From assembly GCF_023195895.1 (NCBI RefSeq), contig NZ_JALPRK010000022.1:1-64000 (forward strand): DNA of 64,000 nucleotides, read 5' to 3'. This stretch comes from Paenibacillus mellifer. GTDB lineage: Bacteria > Bacillota > Bacilli > Paenibacillales > Paenibacillaceae. The position numbers and the translations under genes were made by a program. Of the stretch, positions 25,584 to 34,455 are shown one piece after another (the first letter of the stretch is position 1; each line of letters starts with the position of its first letter). A model generated the notes under the pieces. The model was not told where the DNA came from, did not search any database, and worked only from the letters and a program-made list of their open reading frames with translations.

Positions 25584-27070
25584 GGTTTGTCCCTCCTTGC
25601 GGTTTTGTCGAGTGGATGAAGGATGCGTGGCCTCTTCTTGATCGTGTCCGACGGATTCTTCAGTACGGCTTTGGCAAAGTCGGTTTTTACAAACGGGGAG
25701 AACGGGGACAGATAGGGTACGCCATAGGACTCCAAGGAGGAGAGGTAAAGAGCCAATCCGATAAAGCTGACCAAGAATCCAAACATCCCGAAAATGGAAG
25801 ACAACAGCAGAATGCCGATCCGAAGATGGGACGCCGTACCGCTTAACGTCTGATTCTCCAAGGTTGAACTGGCCACAATTGCGATCGCTACAGTAACGAT
25901 GATCGTCGGAGATGTGATCCCAGCACGAATCGCGGCATCGCCGATGATTAAACCGCCTACCACCGTAATCGTTTGTCCCATGGCTTGAGGCAATCGTTTA
26001 CCCGCCTCGTTGAAGATTTCGAACAGAAAGAGCATGATGAAGGTCTCAAGCGGGACGGGAAAAGGTAAGCCGTGCCGGGAGTTACTGATGGTCGCCAACA
26101 GCGGGACGGGAATTTGCTCCAGGTTGAAGCTGGTTAACGCCACGTAGAAGCCCGGCAGAAACAAGCCGATCGTAAGTCCGACAATTCTTAGCACCTTCTG
26201 CACGGATACGATATAAAAAGGAGTATTGGCATCCTCCGGAGAAATCAGCAGATTCATGAGCGTAACGGGAGCGACGATGGCGATCGGGTTCCCGTCTACC
26301 AATACGGCGAAGCGGCCTGCCAGCAGGGTATCACAGACGTAATCAGGCCTTCCTGAATAATCGGTTAGCGGGAAGATCGCTCTTCGATGTGGACCGGCTA
26401 TGACAGATTCCATATAGGAGGTGCCTATGATGGCATCGGTATCGATCCCGTGCAGCCGGGTTTTCGCCTCCTCGAGAATATCCGGATTGATGATATCCTG
26501 GATATAAAACAGAGCAATTCGCGTTTCTCCCCGCGTCCCCTTTAGGAATTCCTCCACACATAACGTGGGCGTACGAAGCCGTTTTCGAATCAAGCCGATA
26601 TTGGTCGTTAGATTCTCCGTAAATCCGTCGCGTGATCCTTTTACGGCTGCTTCTGTACTGGCCTCTTCGGGAGAACGACTCGGCGGGTTCGAAATATCTA
26701 AGCTGTAGAAGGCCTGGTTCTCTTCGAAATAAATGACCAGCTTGCCGGAGTAAACTTGCAGCGAAAGATGATGCAGCAGGTCCGGTCCTTCGATCGGGCT
26801 CAGCGGCAAGTAACGATTCCGTCCGATCGTCTTGATCCCGGGTTCGGCCTGGTCCCGAAACAGATTGGCGAGACGCGGAAAAACGACGTCGTTGAGCTGC
26901 TTCATGTCCGTCATCGGTTCACAGTAGATTAAGGTGATCGGATGGTCCTGTCCCGCGTCCGCATCGAACCGGCGGATCTTCACGTCGGCGGAATGTTGAA
27001 AGTAGTGGTCCAAGAACGGGATATCAATAGGTCCGTCCTGCTGGTCGGAGGGCCGGTCGCTCGGATTCAT
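25580..27070 (-). CDS. gerA: GerA-family spore germinant receptor A subunit
   Basis: A 496-residue protein with a soluble N-terminal domain (~residues 15-290) and a C-terminal membrane domain of about five helices (for example VLRIVGLTIGLFLPGFYVAL, IVTVAIAIVASSTL, LLLSSIFGMFGFLVSFIGL). The motif LVDGNPIAIVAPVTL and the segment VPLLATISNSRHGLPFPVPLE are typical of GerA/SpoVAF proteins. In the receptor the A subunit contributes to germinant binding and ion release. It overlaps gerB upstream (ATGA) and gerC downstream (TTGA), indicating coupled translation, presumably in the forespore. Confidence 0.94.
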   Translation of the reverse strand: MNPSDRPSDQQDGPIDIPFLDHYFQHSADVKIRRFDADAGQDHPITLIYCEPMTDMKQLNDVVFPRLANLFRDQAEPGIKTIGRNRYLPLSPIEGPDLLHHLSLQVYSGKLVIYFEENQAFYSLDISNPPSRSPEEASTEAAVKGSRDGFTENLTTNIGLIRKRLRTPTLCVEEFLKGTRGETRIALFYIQDIINPDILEEAKTRLHGIDTDAIIGTSYMESVIAGPHRRAIFPLTDYSGRPDYVCDTLLAGRFAVLVDGNPIAIVAPVTLMNLLISPEDANTPFYIVSVQKVLRIVGLTIGLFLPGFYVALTSFNLEQIPVPLLATISNSRHGLPFPVPLETFIMLFLFEIFNEAGKRLPQAMGQTITVVGGLIIGDAAIRAGITSPTIIVTVAIAIVASSTLENQTLSGTASHLRIGILLLSSIFGMFGFLVSFIGLALYLSSLESYGVPYLSPFSPFVKTDFAKAVLKNPSDTIKKRPRILHPLDKTARRDKP

Positions 27071-28158
27071 GTGGATCGTCCTTTCTTGCGTGGTCTAAAC
27101 ATGCTGACAGCGGCTAGGATAAGTGTCATTCCTAAGATAAAGTAGGCGTCTATTGGGAAGATGTATCGGATCATGAGATGCTGGAACGTGACATCGGAGA
27201 AGGTATAACAGCTTAGCGGAACGAGAATTACAGCAAGGGTGATGAGCAAAGACGGCCTCCAGCGAGCGGCAGGTACCCTCCACATATCGGCGATAACGAT
27301 CAAGGCAAAGGAAATGCGAATGCAACTCCCGGATAACCATTGATAGATGGAAAAGAAGTCCGTTTGCGACACATATTTGCCGAAACCTGCGATTCTCCAT
27401 TCCTCGTAAGCCGGATATCGCTGGACGGCCGCCTCAAACGGGTTGAATTCGGCGATGGCACCGGTTAATGGACCCAAAGTTAAACCAAAAAGAATGAACG
27501 CGAAAATGAAGAGTTGCTTCTTGTTTAAGGGGGCCTTCAGATACGGCTGTAGAAAAAAGATAAAATAATATTCAAATAACCCGGAGCAGGTGTACAAGAC
27601 ACCTCGGATTACCGGGTCCCAACCCTGCTCTAATAGGGGGAACAGCAGACTGTAATCTTTGAATTCCACATTTACGATGGCGACATAGAAGCCAAGCAGC
27701 ACAACAAGCGGCAGCAGGATGCCGGAGGTGATGGCAATTGTCTTCATCCCCTTCAGGGCTCCGCCCAGGCATAATAACATGAGAACCAAAGAGGTAGCCA
27801 AGACGGGGGTATACGGCAGGAATGTCACTTTCATCCACATCACGGTATCAAATAAACTAAACCACGCGGTTGCGAAGAAAAATACCGTCATAACACATTG
27901 AAAGAGCAAAGCAGGAAATCGCCCGAGCCGTTGGCGAATCCATTCGGGAAGCGCCTCGGTTCCGATCCGAGATGAGGCGAACCCAATCAAGCACACCACG
28001 ATCGCAAACGGAATAGCAGCAAGGAGCACGGAGAACCAGGCGTCGCGTTTGGCGATTTGCAGCAGTGCAGGTATGATGAATACATGGTTCGTGATCCCTA
28101 TGGTTAGCATCAAGGTCATGATGGCCTGCAGTTTCGTTGGTTTCGGTGAGCGGATCAT
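27067..28158 (-). CDS. gerB: GerB-family spore germination permease
   Basis: A 363-residue integral membrane protein with about ten hydrophobic helices, related to amino-acid permeases (segments ITNHVFIIPALLQIAKRDAW and FEYYFIFFLQPYLK). GerB subunits bind germinants such as L-amino acids in germinant receptors. It is the first gene of the ger operon and overlaps gerA by 4 bp. Which germinant is recognised cannot be read. Confidence 0.93.
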   Translation of the reverse strand: MIRSPKPTKLQAIMTLMLTIGITNHVFIIPALLQIAKRDAWFSVLLAAIPFAIVVCLIGFASSRIGTEALPEWIRQRLGRFPALLFQCVMTVFFFATAWFSLFDTVMWMKVTFLPYTPVLATSLVLMLLCLGGALKGMKTIAITSGILLPLVVLLGFYVAIVNVEFKDYSLLFPLLEQGWDPVIRGVLYTCSGLFEYYFIFFLQPYLKAPLNKKQLFIFAFILFGLTLGPLTGAIAEFNPFEAAVQRYPAYEEWRIAGFGKYVSQTDFFSIYQWLSGSCIRISFALIVIADMWRVPAARWRPSLLITLAVILVPLSCYTFSDVTFQHLMIRYIFPIDAYFILGMTLILAAVSMFRPRKKGRST

Positions 28159-28226
28159 AAGCTACTCCCATCTGATAGGTTCTGGCTCTATTCATGGTTT
28201 TATTATTCGCAGAGGAGGTTCGTGGC

Positions 28227-29039
28227 ATGCAAAACCGTAAGTTATGGAAGATCGGTTTGTTGATCCTCATTTGCGCCATGCTGCTGGTGGGCTTACAGCG
28301 CTTGAAGGAAACCGGTCGTGAAGCGATAGCCCCCGGGCCAATTGACGCGGCGGAGCAGCAGTTGGCTGCCCTGTATTCGATGGGCCAAGCGGTGACGCCG
28401 GATCCCTTCCAGTTGACGTTGAAGTGGCAAGGCGAATGGAGTTCGCTGCTCGCTCCGGAAGAAGCCGCCGGGGTGTTGGCGAGCCGGTTGGGGTTGCCGG
28501 TGCCGGAAGCAGGGACCGTCCAAGGACGCGTGGTGTATGAGGCCAAGGGACAGATCGAGGGCTTTCCAGCCGAGTTGGAGCTGACTACCCTTGAGGAGGG
28601 CAAGCACTACGCGATGCTTCGAATGGAAGCGGTAGGTGATGAAGCCGCCGCATTGGAGCGTCTGCAGGAAGCCCAGCGAATGGCGGGGGAGTCCCTGGCG
28701 GACGAAGGCGTACAGGCCGAATGGAACGCAGCGGTTCAGGGCGTGGCCTGGCCTGCCGCCGCAGCTGTTGGGAAGACAGCATCCGGTAAGCGCAAACTCG
28801 ATGTCACGTTTGATAAACTGGAAACCAAAATCAATCAACTCCCAAAGCTCAAGCTGAAACAGGCGGAAGAGTTTGCGGATGAACTAACGGCTAGCCGAAC
28901 GTATTCGGTTGACGCTTTACCGATAGCCGTCCAAAGCGGTGGGCATCGTGTGGCATTGCAGCTTGCGGTACACCGCAATAGCGGTACCGGCATGGATGAG
29001 ATCACGATCGGCACTCCGCTGCTGACTGTGGAATACTAG
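28227..29039 (+). CDS. ywmB: YwmB-family exported protein
   Basis: A 270-residue protein with an N-terminal hydrophobic signal anchor (WKIGLLILICAMLLVGL) and a soluble body ending ITIGTPLLTVEY, which matches the conserved C-terminus of the YwmB family (named for a TATA-box-binding-protein-like fold, not for transcription). Start ATG 28227 follows AGAGGAGG. It diverges from gerB, and a spermidine-synthase-like gene follows 25 bp later. The cellular role of YwmB is poorly known. Confidence 0.7.
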   Translation: MQNRKLWKIGLLILICAMLLVGLQRLKETGREAIAPGPIDAAEQQLAALYSMGQAVTPDPFQLTLKWQGEWSSLLAPEEAAGVLASRLGLPVPEAGTVQGRVVYEAKGQIEGFPAELELTTLEEGKHYAMLRMEAVGDEAAALERLQEAQRMAGESLADEGVQAEWNAAVQGVAWPAAAAVGKTASGKRKLDVTFDKLETKINQLPKLKLKQAEEFADELTASRTYSVDALPIAVQSGGHRVALQLAVHRNSGTGMDEITIGTPLLTVEY

Positions 29040-29064
29040 AGAAGATCAAGGAGGCGAGAGGCAG

Positions 29065-29814
29065 GTGCGACGTCTTCTGCAGCAAGAACGAAGCCGCTAC
29101 TCGGAAATCTCCGTCTATGAAACGGACGAGCTATATGGCGAACGCGGGGAGTTTCGCGTCCTGCAATTCGCCAGCGAGGCAGTACAAGGCGCCATGGATA
29201 TGAAGCGGCCCAAACGGATCATACTAGAATATCCGCGTGCGATGCTGTATTTACTTCAGCGCCATGTTACGGAGCTGTGCCGGGTATTCATCATCGGCCA
29301 GGGGACGGGAACGATCGCTAGACATTTGAATGGAGTTCGTGTCACGGTGGCGGAGATTGATCCGCTGGTGGAGGAGATTAGCCGCACCTATTTCGGATAT
29401 TCGGGTGGACCGGTGAAAATCGGGGACGGTCGCAGCCTGCTGGAAGAGGAGCAGCCGGGAACCTTCGACGGCATTATTGTGGATGCTTTCTCCGAACAGG
29501 GAACTCCGGCCCATTTGACCTCGTTGGGATTCTTTCGGCTTGCCGCAGAGAGGTTGGATCGAGAAGGTTTACTGCTTCTGAACGTGTTCGGCCGAGGAGC
29601 CGACGATGGATGGGTTGCCGCACTGACCTCAACCTTGCGGGAAGCGATGACCTATGTGCGAGTCTTTACGCTGCCGTCAGATCAACCTCATGCTCTAAGG
29701 AATATGATTATCGCAGGCAGCCAGAAGCCGATAATGTATGAATTACACGGCATGGCAGGTTTTGGAGAGATTGAGCCTCGAGCAGGGCATCTCATCCATG
29801 AACGGACACCCTAG
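29065..29814 (+). CDS. Spermidine-synthase-like (SpeE-fold) protein
   Basis: A 249-residue protein with a Rossmann methyltransferase-like fold: IIGQGTGTIARHL is the nucleotide-binding Gly motif, VTVAEIDPLVEEI the acidic end of strand 2, and GDGRSLLEE the following motif. This matches the spermine/spermidine synthase superfamily. The second aspartate used by true synthases is replaced in the region IIVDAFSEQGTPAHL, so aminopropyl transfer is uncertain. GTG start with AAGGAGG 10 nt upstream; likely co-transcribed with ywmB. Confidence 0.75.
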   Translation: MRRLLQQERSRYSEISVYETDELYGERGEFRVLQFASEAVQGAMDMKRPKRIILEYPRAMLYLLQRHVTELCRVFIIGQGTGTIARHLNGVRVTVAEIDPLVEEISRTYFGYSGGPVKIGDGRSLLEEEQPGTFDGIIVDAFSEQGTPAHLTSLGFFRLAAERLDREGLLLLNVFGRGADDGWVAALTSTLREAMTYVRVFTLPSDQPHALRNMIIAGSQKPIMYELHGMAGFGEIEPRAGHLIHERTP

Positions 29815-29885
29815 AAAAGTTTGCACAAGTTTCTGAAAAACGTTTGTTTTCTGAAATTTATATGATGGCATCGAAGAGGCGAATA

Positions 29886-29915
29886 TGCTAAAATGGCATC
29901 ACATCCCGTGATGCC
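29886..29915 (+). promoter_or_regulatory. zwf promoter with overlapping palindrome
   Basis: An extended -10 (TG at 29886-29887, TAAAAT at 29889-29894) is followed at once by a perfect inverted repeat GGCATCAC-N5-GTGATGCC (29895-29915) over the predicted transcription start. A third GGCATC half-site lies 28 bp upstream at 29867. No good -35 is visible. The palindrome could be an operator or a 5'-end hairpin. Confidence 0.5.
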
Positions 29916-29987
29916 GTGTAAAGACATGTACTTGATCGGGAATTGAAATGAACGATCACTAATCTTACATAGAAAGAATGAGGAGCC

Positions 29988-31538
29988 ATGGCTGAAAATC
30001 TAACTCAGGAAACTGTTCGGCCCCCAGGGGCGGTATTTTTCATTTTTGGAGCCACCGGAGACTTGGCGCGCCGCAAGCTCTTCCCGGCCATTTATTCCTT
30101 ATATCGCGAAGGCAAACTGGCTGAGGATTTCGCCGTGGTTGGCGTTGCCCGTCGTCCGCGTTCGGACGAGGAATTTAAGGAGGATCTTTATCGTTCTATC
30201 GAGGAATTTTGCCGTTATAAGATCGGAGACAAGGAGCAATGGGCGAGGTTTGCCGATCATTTCTCCTATAAATCGCTGGACATCAATAACGTTGATGGCT
30301 ATCGTGAGCTCCGAGAGTTAACCGAATCCGTGGAAACGCGTTTTGGTATTCCCGGAAACCGTCTGTTTTATCTGGCGCTGGCACCGGAGTTGTTCGGCAG
30401 CGTATCCTTTAACCTGCAGAAGGGCGGTATGCTGAATACCAGCGGCTGGCACCGTTTGGTGATCGAGAAGCCATTTGGTTACGACCTGCAATCGGCTCAG
30501 AAGCTGAACGAAGAATTGAGCCAGGTGTTTAAGGAAGAAGAAATCTACCGGATCGACCACTATCTCGGCAAAGAAATGGTCCAGAACATTGAAGTGATTC
30601 GCTTTGCGAACGCCTTTTTTGAGCCGCTGTGGAACAACAAGCACATCGCCAACGTGCAAATTACGCTCAGCGAAACGGTTGGCGTAGAGGAACGCGGCGG
30701 GTATTACGATCATGCCGGTGCGCTGCGCGATATGGGGCAGAACCATATGCTGCAAATGCTTACGATGATCGCTATGGAGCCGCCAAGCCGCTTGTTCCCC
30801 GAGGACATCCGCGACGAGAAGGTGAAGGTGCTGCGGTCGCTGCGGCCTTATGATTCGGCACAGGAAGTGAAGGAATACGTGGTGCGCGGTCAATATACCG
30901 AAGGGGAAGCGAGAGGCAAGAAGCTGCCAGGCTATCGCCAGGAGGATAAGGTTGACCCGAACTCCAACACGGAAACGTATTTTGCGGCCAAAGTGTTCGT
31001 GGACAATTTCCGCTGGGCGGGCGTGCCGTTCTATATCCGCACCGGGAAGCGACTTCCCGTGAAGACCACAGAGGTTGTCGTCGAATTCAAACAGATGCCA
31101 ACCAACGTTTATCTCGGCCAAAAGCATACGCTGGAACCGAACCTGTTGGTCATCCGCGTGAACCCGATGGAAGGGATCTACATCAAGATCAACGCCAAGA
31201 AGCCGGGCTCGGAATCGCAAATTGAGCCGTTGGCAATGGAATTCTGCCAAAGCTGCCTGGTGGGCATCAATTCGCCGGAAGCTTATGAACGCTTGATTCA
31301 TGACGCGGCTCAAGGGGATTCAACCTACTTCACCCGTTGGGACGAAGTGGCGACGGCGTGGGCTTTCGTTGATCGGATCGCAGCGGCTTGGGCGCAAAAC
31401 CCGTCCGATATCAGCACGTACCCTGCCGGCTCCTGGGGGCCGAAGGATGCGGATGAGCTGCTCGCGCAGGACGGTTTCCACTGGTGGCCGGTGAACGGTC
31501 AGGAAGAAGACAATGTGATCTGGATCAAGCAGAATTAG
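29988..31538 (+). CDS. zwf: Glucose-6-phosphate 1-dehydrogenase
   Basis: A 516-residue cytoplasmic enzyme that oxidises glucose 6-phosphate to 6-phosphogluconolactone with NADP+, the first step of the oxidative pentose phosphate pathway. Visible are the dinucleotide motif FIFGATGDLARRKLFPA, EKPFGYDLQSA, and the substrate-binding signature RIDHYLGKE (residues 188-196, His191). Length is normal for the family. The ATG is preceded by GAGGAG. It is flanked by its own promoter region and a terminator, so it is monocistronic. Confidence 0.97.
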   Translation: MAENLTQETVRPPGAVFFIFGATGDLARRKLFPAIYSLYREGKLAEDFAVVGVARRPRSDEEFKEDLYRSIEEFCRYKIGDKEQWARFADHFSYKSLDINNVDGYRELRELTESVETRFGIPGNRLFYLALAPELFGSVSFNLQKGGMLNTSGWHRLVIEKPFGYDLQSAQKLNEELSQVFKEEEIYRIDHYLGKEMVQNIEVIRFANAFFEPLWNNKHIANVQITLSETVGVEERGGYYDHAGALRDMGQNHMLQMLTMIAMEPPSRLFPEDIRDEKVKVLRSLRPYDSAQEVKEYVVRGQYTEGEARGKKLPGYRQEDKVDPNSNTETYFAAKVFVDNFRWAGVPFYIRTGKRLPVKTTEVVVEFKQMPTNVYLGQKHTLEPNLLVIRVNPMEGIYIKINAKKPGSESQIEPLAMEFCQSCLVGINSPEAYERLIHDAAQGDSTYFTRWDEVATAWAFVDRIAAAWAQNPSDISTYPAGSWGPKDADELLAQDGFHWWPVNGQEEDNVIWIKQN

Positions 31539-31595
31539 TACAGAGCGCTCCGTCACCTGCAAGGGCGGCGGGCGAATAGAATAGGGTTAGCTGGA

Positions 31596-31634
31596 AACAC
31601 CTTTATGTCCCGGCCAGGATATAAGGTGTTTTTG
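31596..31634 (+). terminator. Intrinsic terminator after zwf
   Basis: AACACCTTTATGTCC pairs with GGATATAAGGTGTT (one bulge) across a CGGCCA loop, followed by TTTTT. Confidence 0.85.
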
Positions 31635-31654
31635 CTTAACGGAAGGACAAAATA

Positions 31655-31663
31655 TGTTACAAT
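31655..31663 (+). promoter_or_regulatory. Extended -10 promoter of prfC
   Basis: TG at 31655-31656, one base, TACAAT at 31658-31663; a weak TTAACG lies 16 bp upstream. It lies just after the zwf terminator and 38 bp before the prfC start. Confidence 0.55.
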
Positions 31664-31700
31664 AGAGAACGTGAATTTGTGGAACGAGAGGAAAGTGAGC

Positions 31701-33284
31701 ATGAACAAAGCATTGGACCAAGTGCTGCAGCAGGAAGTGGACAAACGGCGCACGTTTGCGATCATTTCCCACCCGGACGCCGGGAAAACGACGTTGACCG
31801 AGAAACTGCTGCTGTTCGGCGGCGCAATTCGCCTCGCCGGATCGGTCAAGGCGCGCAAAGCGAGTAAACACGCGACAAGTGACTGGATGGAGATTGAGAA
31901 GCAACGGGGGATTTCCGTCACTTCTTCCGTCATGCAGTTTGATTATAACGGCCATCGGGTGAACATTTTGGATACACCGGGTCACCAGGATTTCTCGGAG
32001 GATACCTATCGTACGCTGACGGCGGCGGACAGTGCGGTCATGCTGATTGACGTGGCCAAAGGCGTCGAGGCGCAGACGATCAAGCTGTTCCAGGTGTGCG
32101 CGAAGCGGGGGATTCCTATCTTCACCTTCATTAACAAGCTAGACCGGGAAGGCCGAAGTCCGTTTGAGCTGATGGAGGAAATCGAGCAGGTGCTGGGCAT
32201 CCGCTCGGTGCCGATGAACTGGCCGATCGGGATGGGCCGGGAGTTGTCCGGTGTCTATGATCGAATGAAGAACCAGGTAGAGTTGTTCCAGGGCGACGAT
32301 CACTCCACGATCCAGGTGAAGAAGGTGGACGGCTATAATGATCCCGTGATCCGTGAGATGGCCGGCGATTATCTTCATGATCAGCTGTGTCAGGATCTCG
32401 AGCTGCTGGATGTTGCAGGCGATCCGTTTGATTTGGAGAAGGTCCTTAACGGGCAACTGACACCGGTATTCTTCGGCAGTGCAGTCAACAATTTCGGCGT
32501 GCAGACGTTCCTGGAGAACTTCCTGCAGTTGGCGCCTAAGCCGGAACCACGCCGCAGCACGCAAGGTATGATTGAACCAACAAATGAGAAGTTCTCGGGA
32601 TATGTATTCAAGATCCAGGCGAACATGAATCCGGCGCACCGCGACCGAATCGCTTTCATGCGCATTGTGTCAGGCAAGTTCGAACGCGGGATGTCTGTTA
32701 AGCATGTGCGTGCGGGGAAGGAAATTAAGCTGTCCCAGCCTCAGCAATTTCTGGCCCAGGATCGCGATATCGTTACCGAGGCCTACCCGGGGGATATCAT
32801 CGGGTTGTTTGACCCGGGAATTTTCCGGATTGGCGACTCGCTTAGCCAAGGCAACGAAATCGTATTTGACGAGCTGCCGACGTTCTCGCCGGAGATTTTC
32901 GCCAAAGTAACGGTGAAGAACGCGCTGAAGCATAAGCAATATCAGAAGGGCATTGACCAATTGACCGAGGAAGGTACGATCCAGGTGTTCACGACGGTTG
33001 GCTTCGAGGACACGTTGCTTGGAGTGGTCGGGCAGCTTCAGTTCGAGGTGTTCGAATACCGGATGAAAGGCGAATACGGCGTAGACGTGCAACTGCAACG
33101 GATGCCGTTCCAATTCGCGCGCTGGATCGTGAGCGACAAGATCGATCCATCCAAGTTCCGGATCAATTCAACGCTGGTGAAGGACAAGAAAGGCAATTAC
33201 GTCGCATTATTCGAGAACGAATATGCGATGCGGACGGCGATGGAGAAGAATCCGGATGCCAAGTTCCTGGAGACTGCGCCTTAA
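31701..33284 (+). CDS. prfC: Peptide chain release factor 3
   Basis: A 527-residue GTPase that recycles release factors 1 and 2 from the ribosome after termination. The G domain is clear: P-loop SHPDAGKTTLTEK, switch II DTPGHQDFSEDTYR, and NKLD as G4. ATG 31701 with GAGAGGAAAG upstream is preferred to the in-frame extension back to 31605, which crosses the promoter and terminator. Length agrees with bacterial RF3. Confidence 0.96.
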   Translation: MNKALDQVLQQEVDKRRTFAIISHPDAGKTTLTEKLLLFGGAIRLAGSVKARKASKHATSDWMEIEKQRGISVTSSVMQFDYNGHRVNILDTPGHQDFSEDTYRTLTAADSAVMLIDVAKGVEAQTIKLFQVCAKRGIPIFTFINKLDREGRSPFELMEEIEQVLGIRSVPMNWPIGMGRELSGVYDRMKNQVELFQGDDHSTIQVKKVDGYNDPVIREMAGDYLHDQLCQDLELLDVAGDPFDLEKVLNGQLTPVFFGSAVNNFGVQTFLENFLQLAPKPEPRRSTQGMIEPTNEKFSGYVFKIQANMNPAHRDRIAFMRIVSGKFERGMSVKHVRAGKEIKLSQPQQFLAQDRDIVTEAYPGDIIGLFDPGIFRIGDSLSQGNEIVFDELPTFSPEIFAKVTVKNALKHKQYQKGIDQLTEEGTIQVFTTVGFEDTLLGVVGQLQFEVFEYRMKGEYGVDVQLQRMPFQFARWIVSDKIDPSKFRINSTLVKDKKGNYVALFENEYAMRTAMEKNPDAKFLETAP

Positions 33285-33288
33285 TCGG

Positions 33289-33320
33289 AAAGACCGCCCT
33301 TAGACAGGGCGGTCTTTGTT
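33289..33320. terminator. Bidirectional terminator between prfC and sspI
   Basis: A perfect 12-bp stem AAAGACCGCCCT / AGGGCGGTCTTT around TAGAC (33289-33317). It lies between convergent genes. Confidence 0.85.
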
Positions 33321-33333
33321 GTAGCGGGCAACT

Positions 33334-33570
33334 CTATTTCAACGGTTTGAGGCTGGCCTGATCCACTTGCTGCTTGAGCACGGATACCAGTTCGTTTTGT
33401 TCGGACGTATCGATATGCTTCCAGATCGTTTCGAAGACAACACCCAAGCCAGGCAACGCAGCTTCCTGGGCATCGATCGAGCCCTCGATCATCGCCCGCA
33501 GCCCCTGCTCATCTTGGCCGTGGATTTTGTGCATAACCGCTTGACGCAGGTCGAGTGTAATGGATGGCAC
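33334..33570 (-). CDS. sspI: Small acid-soluble spore protein SspI
   Basis: The conserved part, LDLRQAVMHKIHGQDEQGL followed by LPGLGVVFETIWKHID, matches the SspI family, a minor spore-core protein made in the forespore. GTG at 33570 with AAGGAGG seven bases upstream gives 78 residues, close to the ~70 of known SspI proteins. The same frame continues to an ATG at 33636 that also has a good site (AGGGAGG), which would add 22 residues. The TrmH-family gene that neighbours sspI in Bacillus lies two genes away here. Confidence 0.85.
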   Translation of the reverse strand: MPSITLDLRQAVMHKIHGQDEQGLRAMIEGSIDAQEAALPGLGVVFETIWKHIDTSEQNELVSVLKQQVDQASLKPLK

Positions 33571-33753
33571 GGTTTTTCCCTCCTTGAAATATGTGACTTG
33601 CCCGGTGTTAATTTGCCCGATCGGTTCGGTGAACATACAAGCACCTCCCTTAACGAAAGGGATGAGGGGAAGAAGCAGTCATCCGGAGAAAACTGCGAAT
33701 GAAGATTGTGGTATACTAATTTGGATGAGAATTATGTTATGGGTGGTGAGAGC

Positions 33754-34428
33754 ATGGCAAATACAGCCAAAAAACAGTTTGCCGTGATCGGTATGGGCCG
33801 GTTTGGGTTAAGTGTGGCAACGGCACTCAGCAACATGGGCTTTGATGTACTGGCCATCGATGCCGAAGAGCATCATACGCAAGCCGTTGCGAACCAGGTC
33901 ACTCACGCGGTATCCGCGGATTCGACCGATGAAGATGCGCTGCGCGCACTGGGGATTCGTAATTTTGACGTCGTCGTTGTGGCTATCGGTGAAGATATCC
34001 AGGCCAGTATTTTAACAACGCTGATTCTAAAGGATATGGGCGGTCCGCTCATCGTCGTGAAGGCGCAGAACGAATTGCACGGCAAGGTACTGCAGAAAAT
34101 TGGTGCTGATAAGGTTATTTTTCCGGAACGGGATATGGGACTTCGGGTGGCGCATCATCTGACCTCCCCGAACATTTTGGATTACATCGAATTGTCAGAG
34201 GAATACAGTATTGTGGAGATGCGCGTCAGCTCGCAGATGATCGGCAAGAATCTGAAGGAGCTGGATATCCGCGCGAGGTTTGGTTGCAACGTGATGGCGA
34301 TCAAGCGGGGCAGCAAAATGAATATCTCACCTGCGGCAACGGACCGTCTGACGGAAGAGGATATACTAGTTATTGTCGGTGAGAAAAGCGATCTGACGAA
34401 GCTGGAGCTGGCTTACGCGGAGTCTTAA
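33754..34428 (+). CDS. KtrA/KtrC-type regulatory subunit of potassium uptake
   Basis: A 224-residue cytoplasmic RCK protein. The RCK-N domain has the nucleotide-binding motif FAVIGMGRFGLSVA with the acidic residue in VLAIDAEEHH; the C-terminal TrkA-C domain runs from about residue 140 (SIVEMRVSSQMIGKNLKELD) to the end. Such rings gate KtrB/KtrD channels in response to nucleotides and c-di-AMP. No channel gene is adjacent. ATG 33754 is chosen because a TATACT -10 (33712-33717) overlaps the longer frame. Confidence 0.9.
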   Translation: MANTAKKQFAVIGMGRFGLSVATALSNMGFDVLAIDAEEHHTQAVANQVTHAVSADSTDEDALRALGIRNFDVVVVAIGEDIQASILTTLILKDMGGPLIVVKAQNELHGKVLQKIGADKVIFPERDMGLRVAHHLTSPNILDYIELSEEYSIVEMRVSSQMIGKNLKELDIRARFGCNVMAIKRGSKMNISPAATDRLTEEDILVIVGEKSDLTKLELAYAES

Positions 34429-34455
34429 GACAAGCGGTCGAAAGATGAGGATGGA

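Noticed and set aside
29821-29860. TTGCAC near 29821 as a zwf -35 box
   Set aside because: No -10 lies at a suitable distance from it; the extended -10 at 29886 is a better candidate.
30318-31313. 331-codon minus-strand open frame within zwf
   Set aside because: It is fully antisense to a clear zwf gene and shows no recognisable domain.
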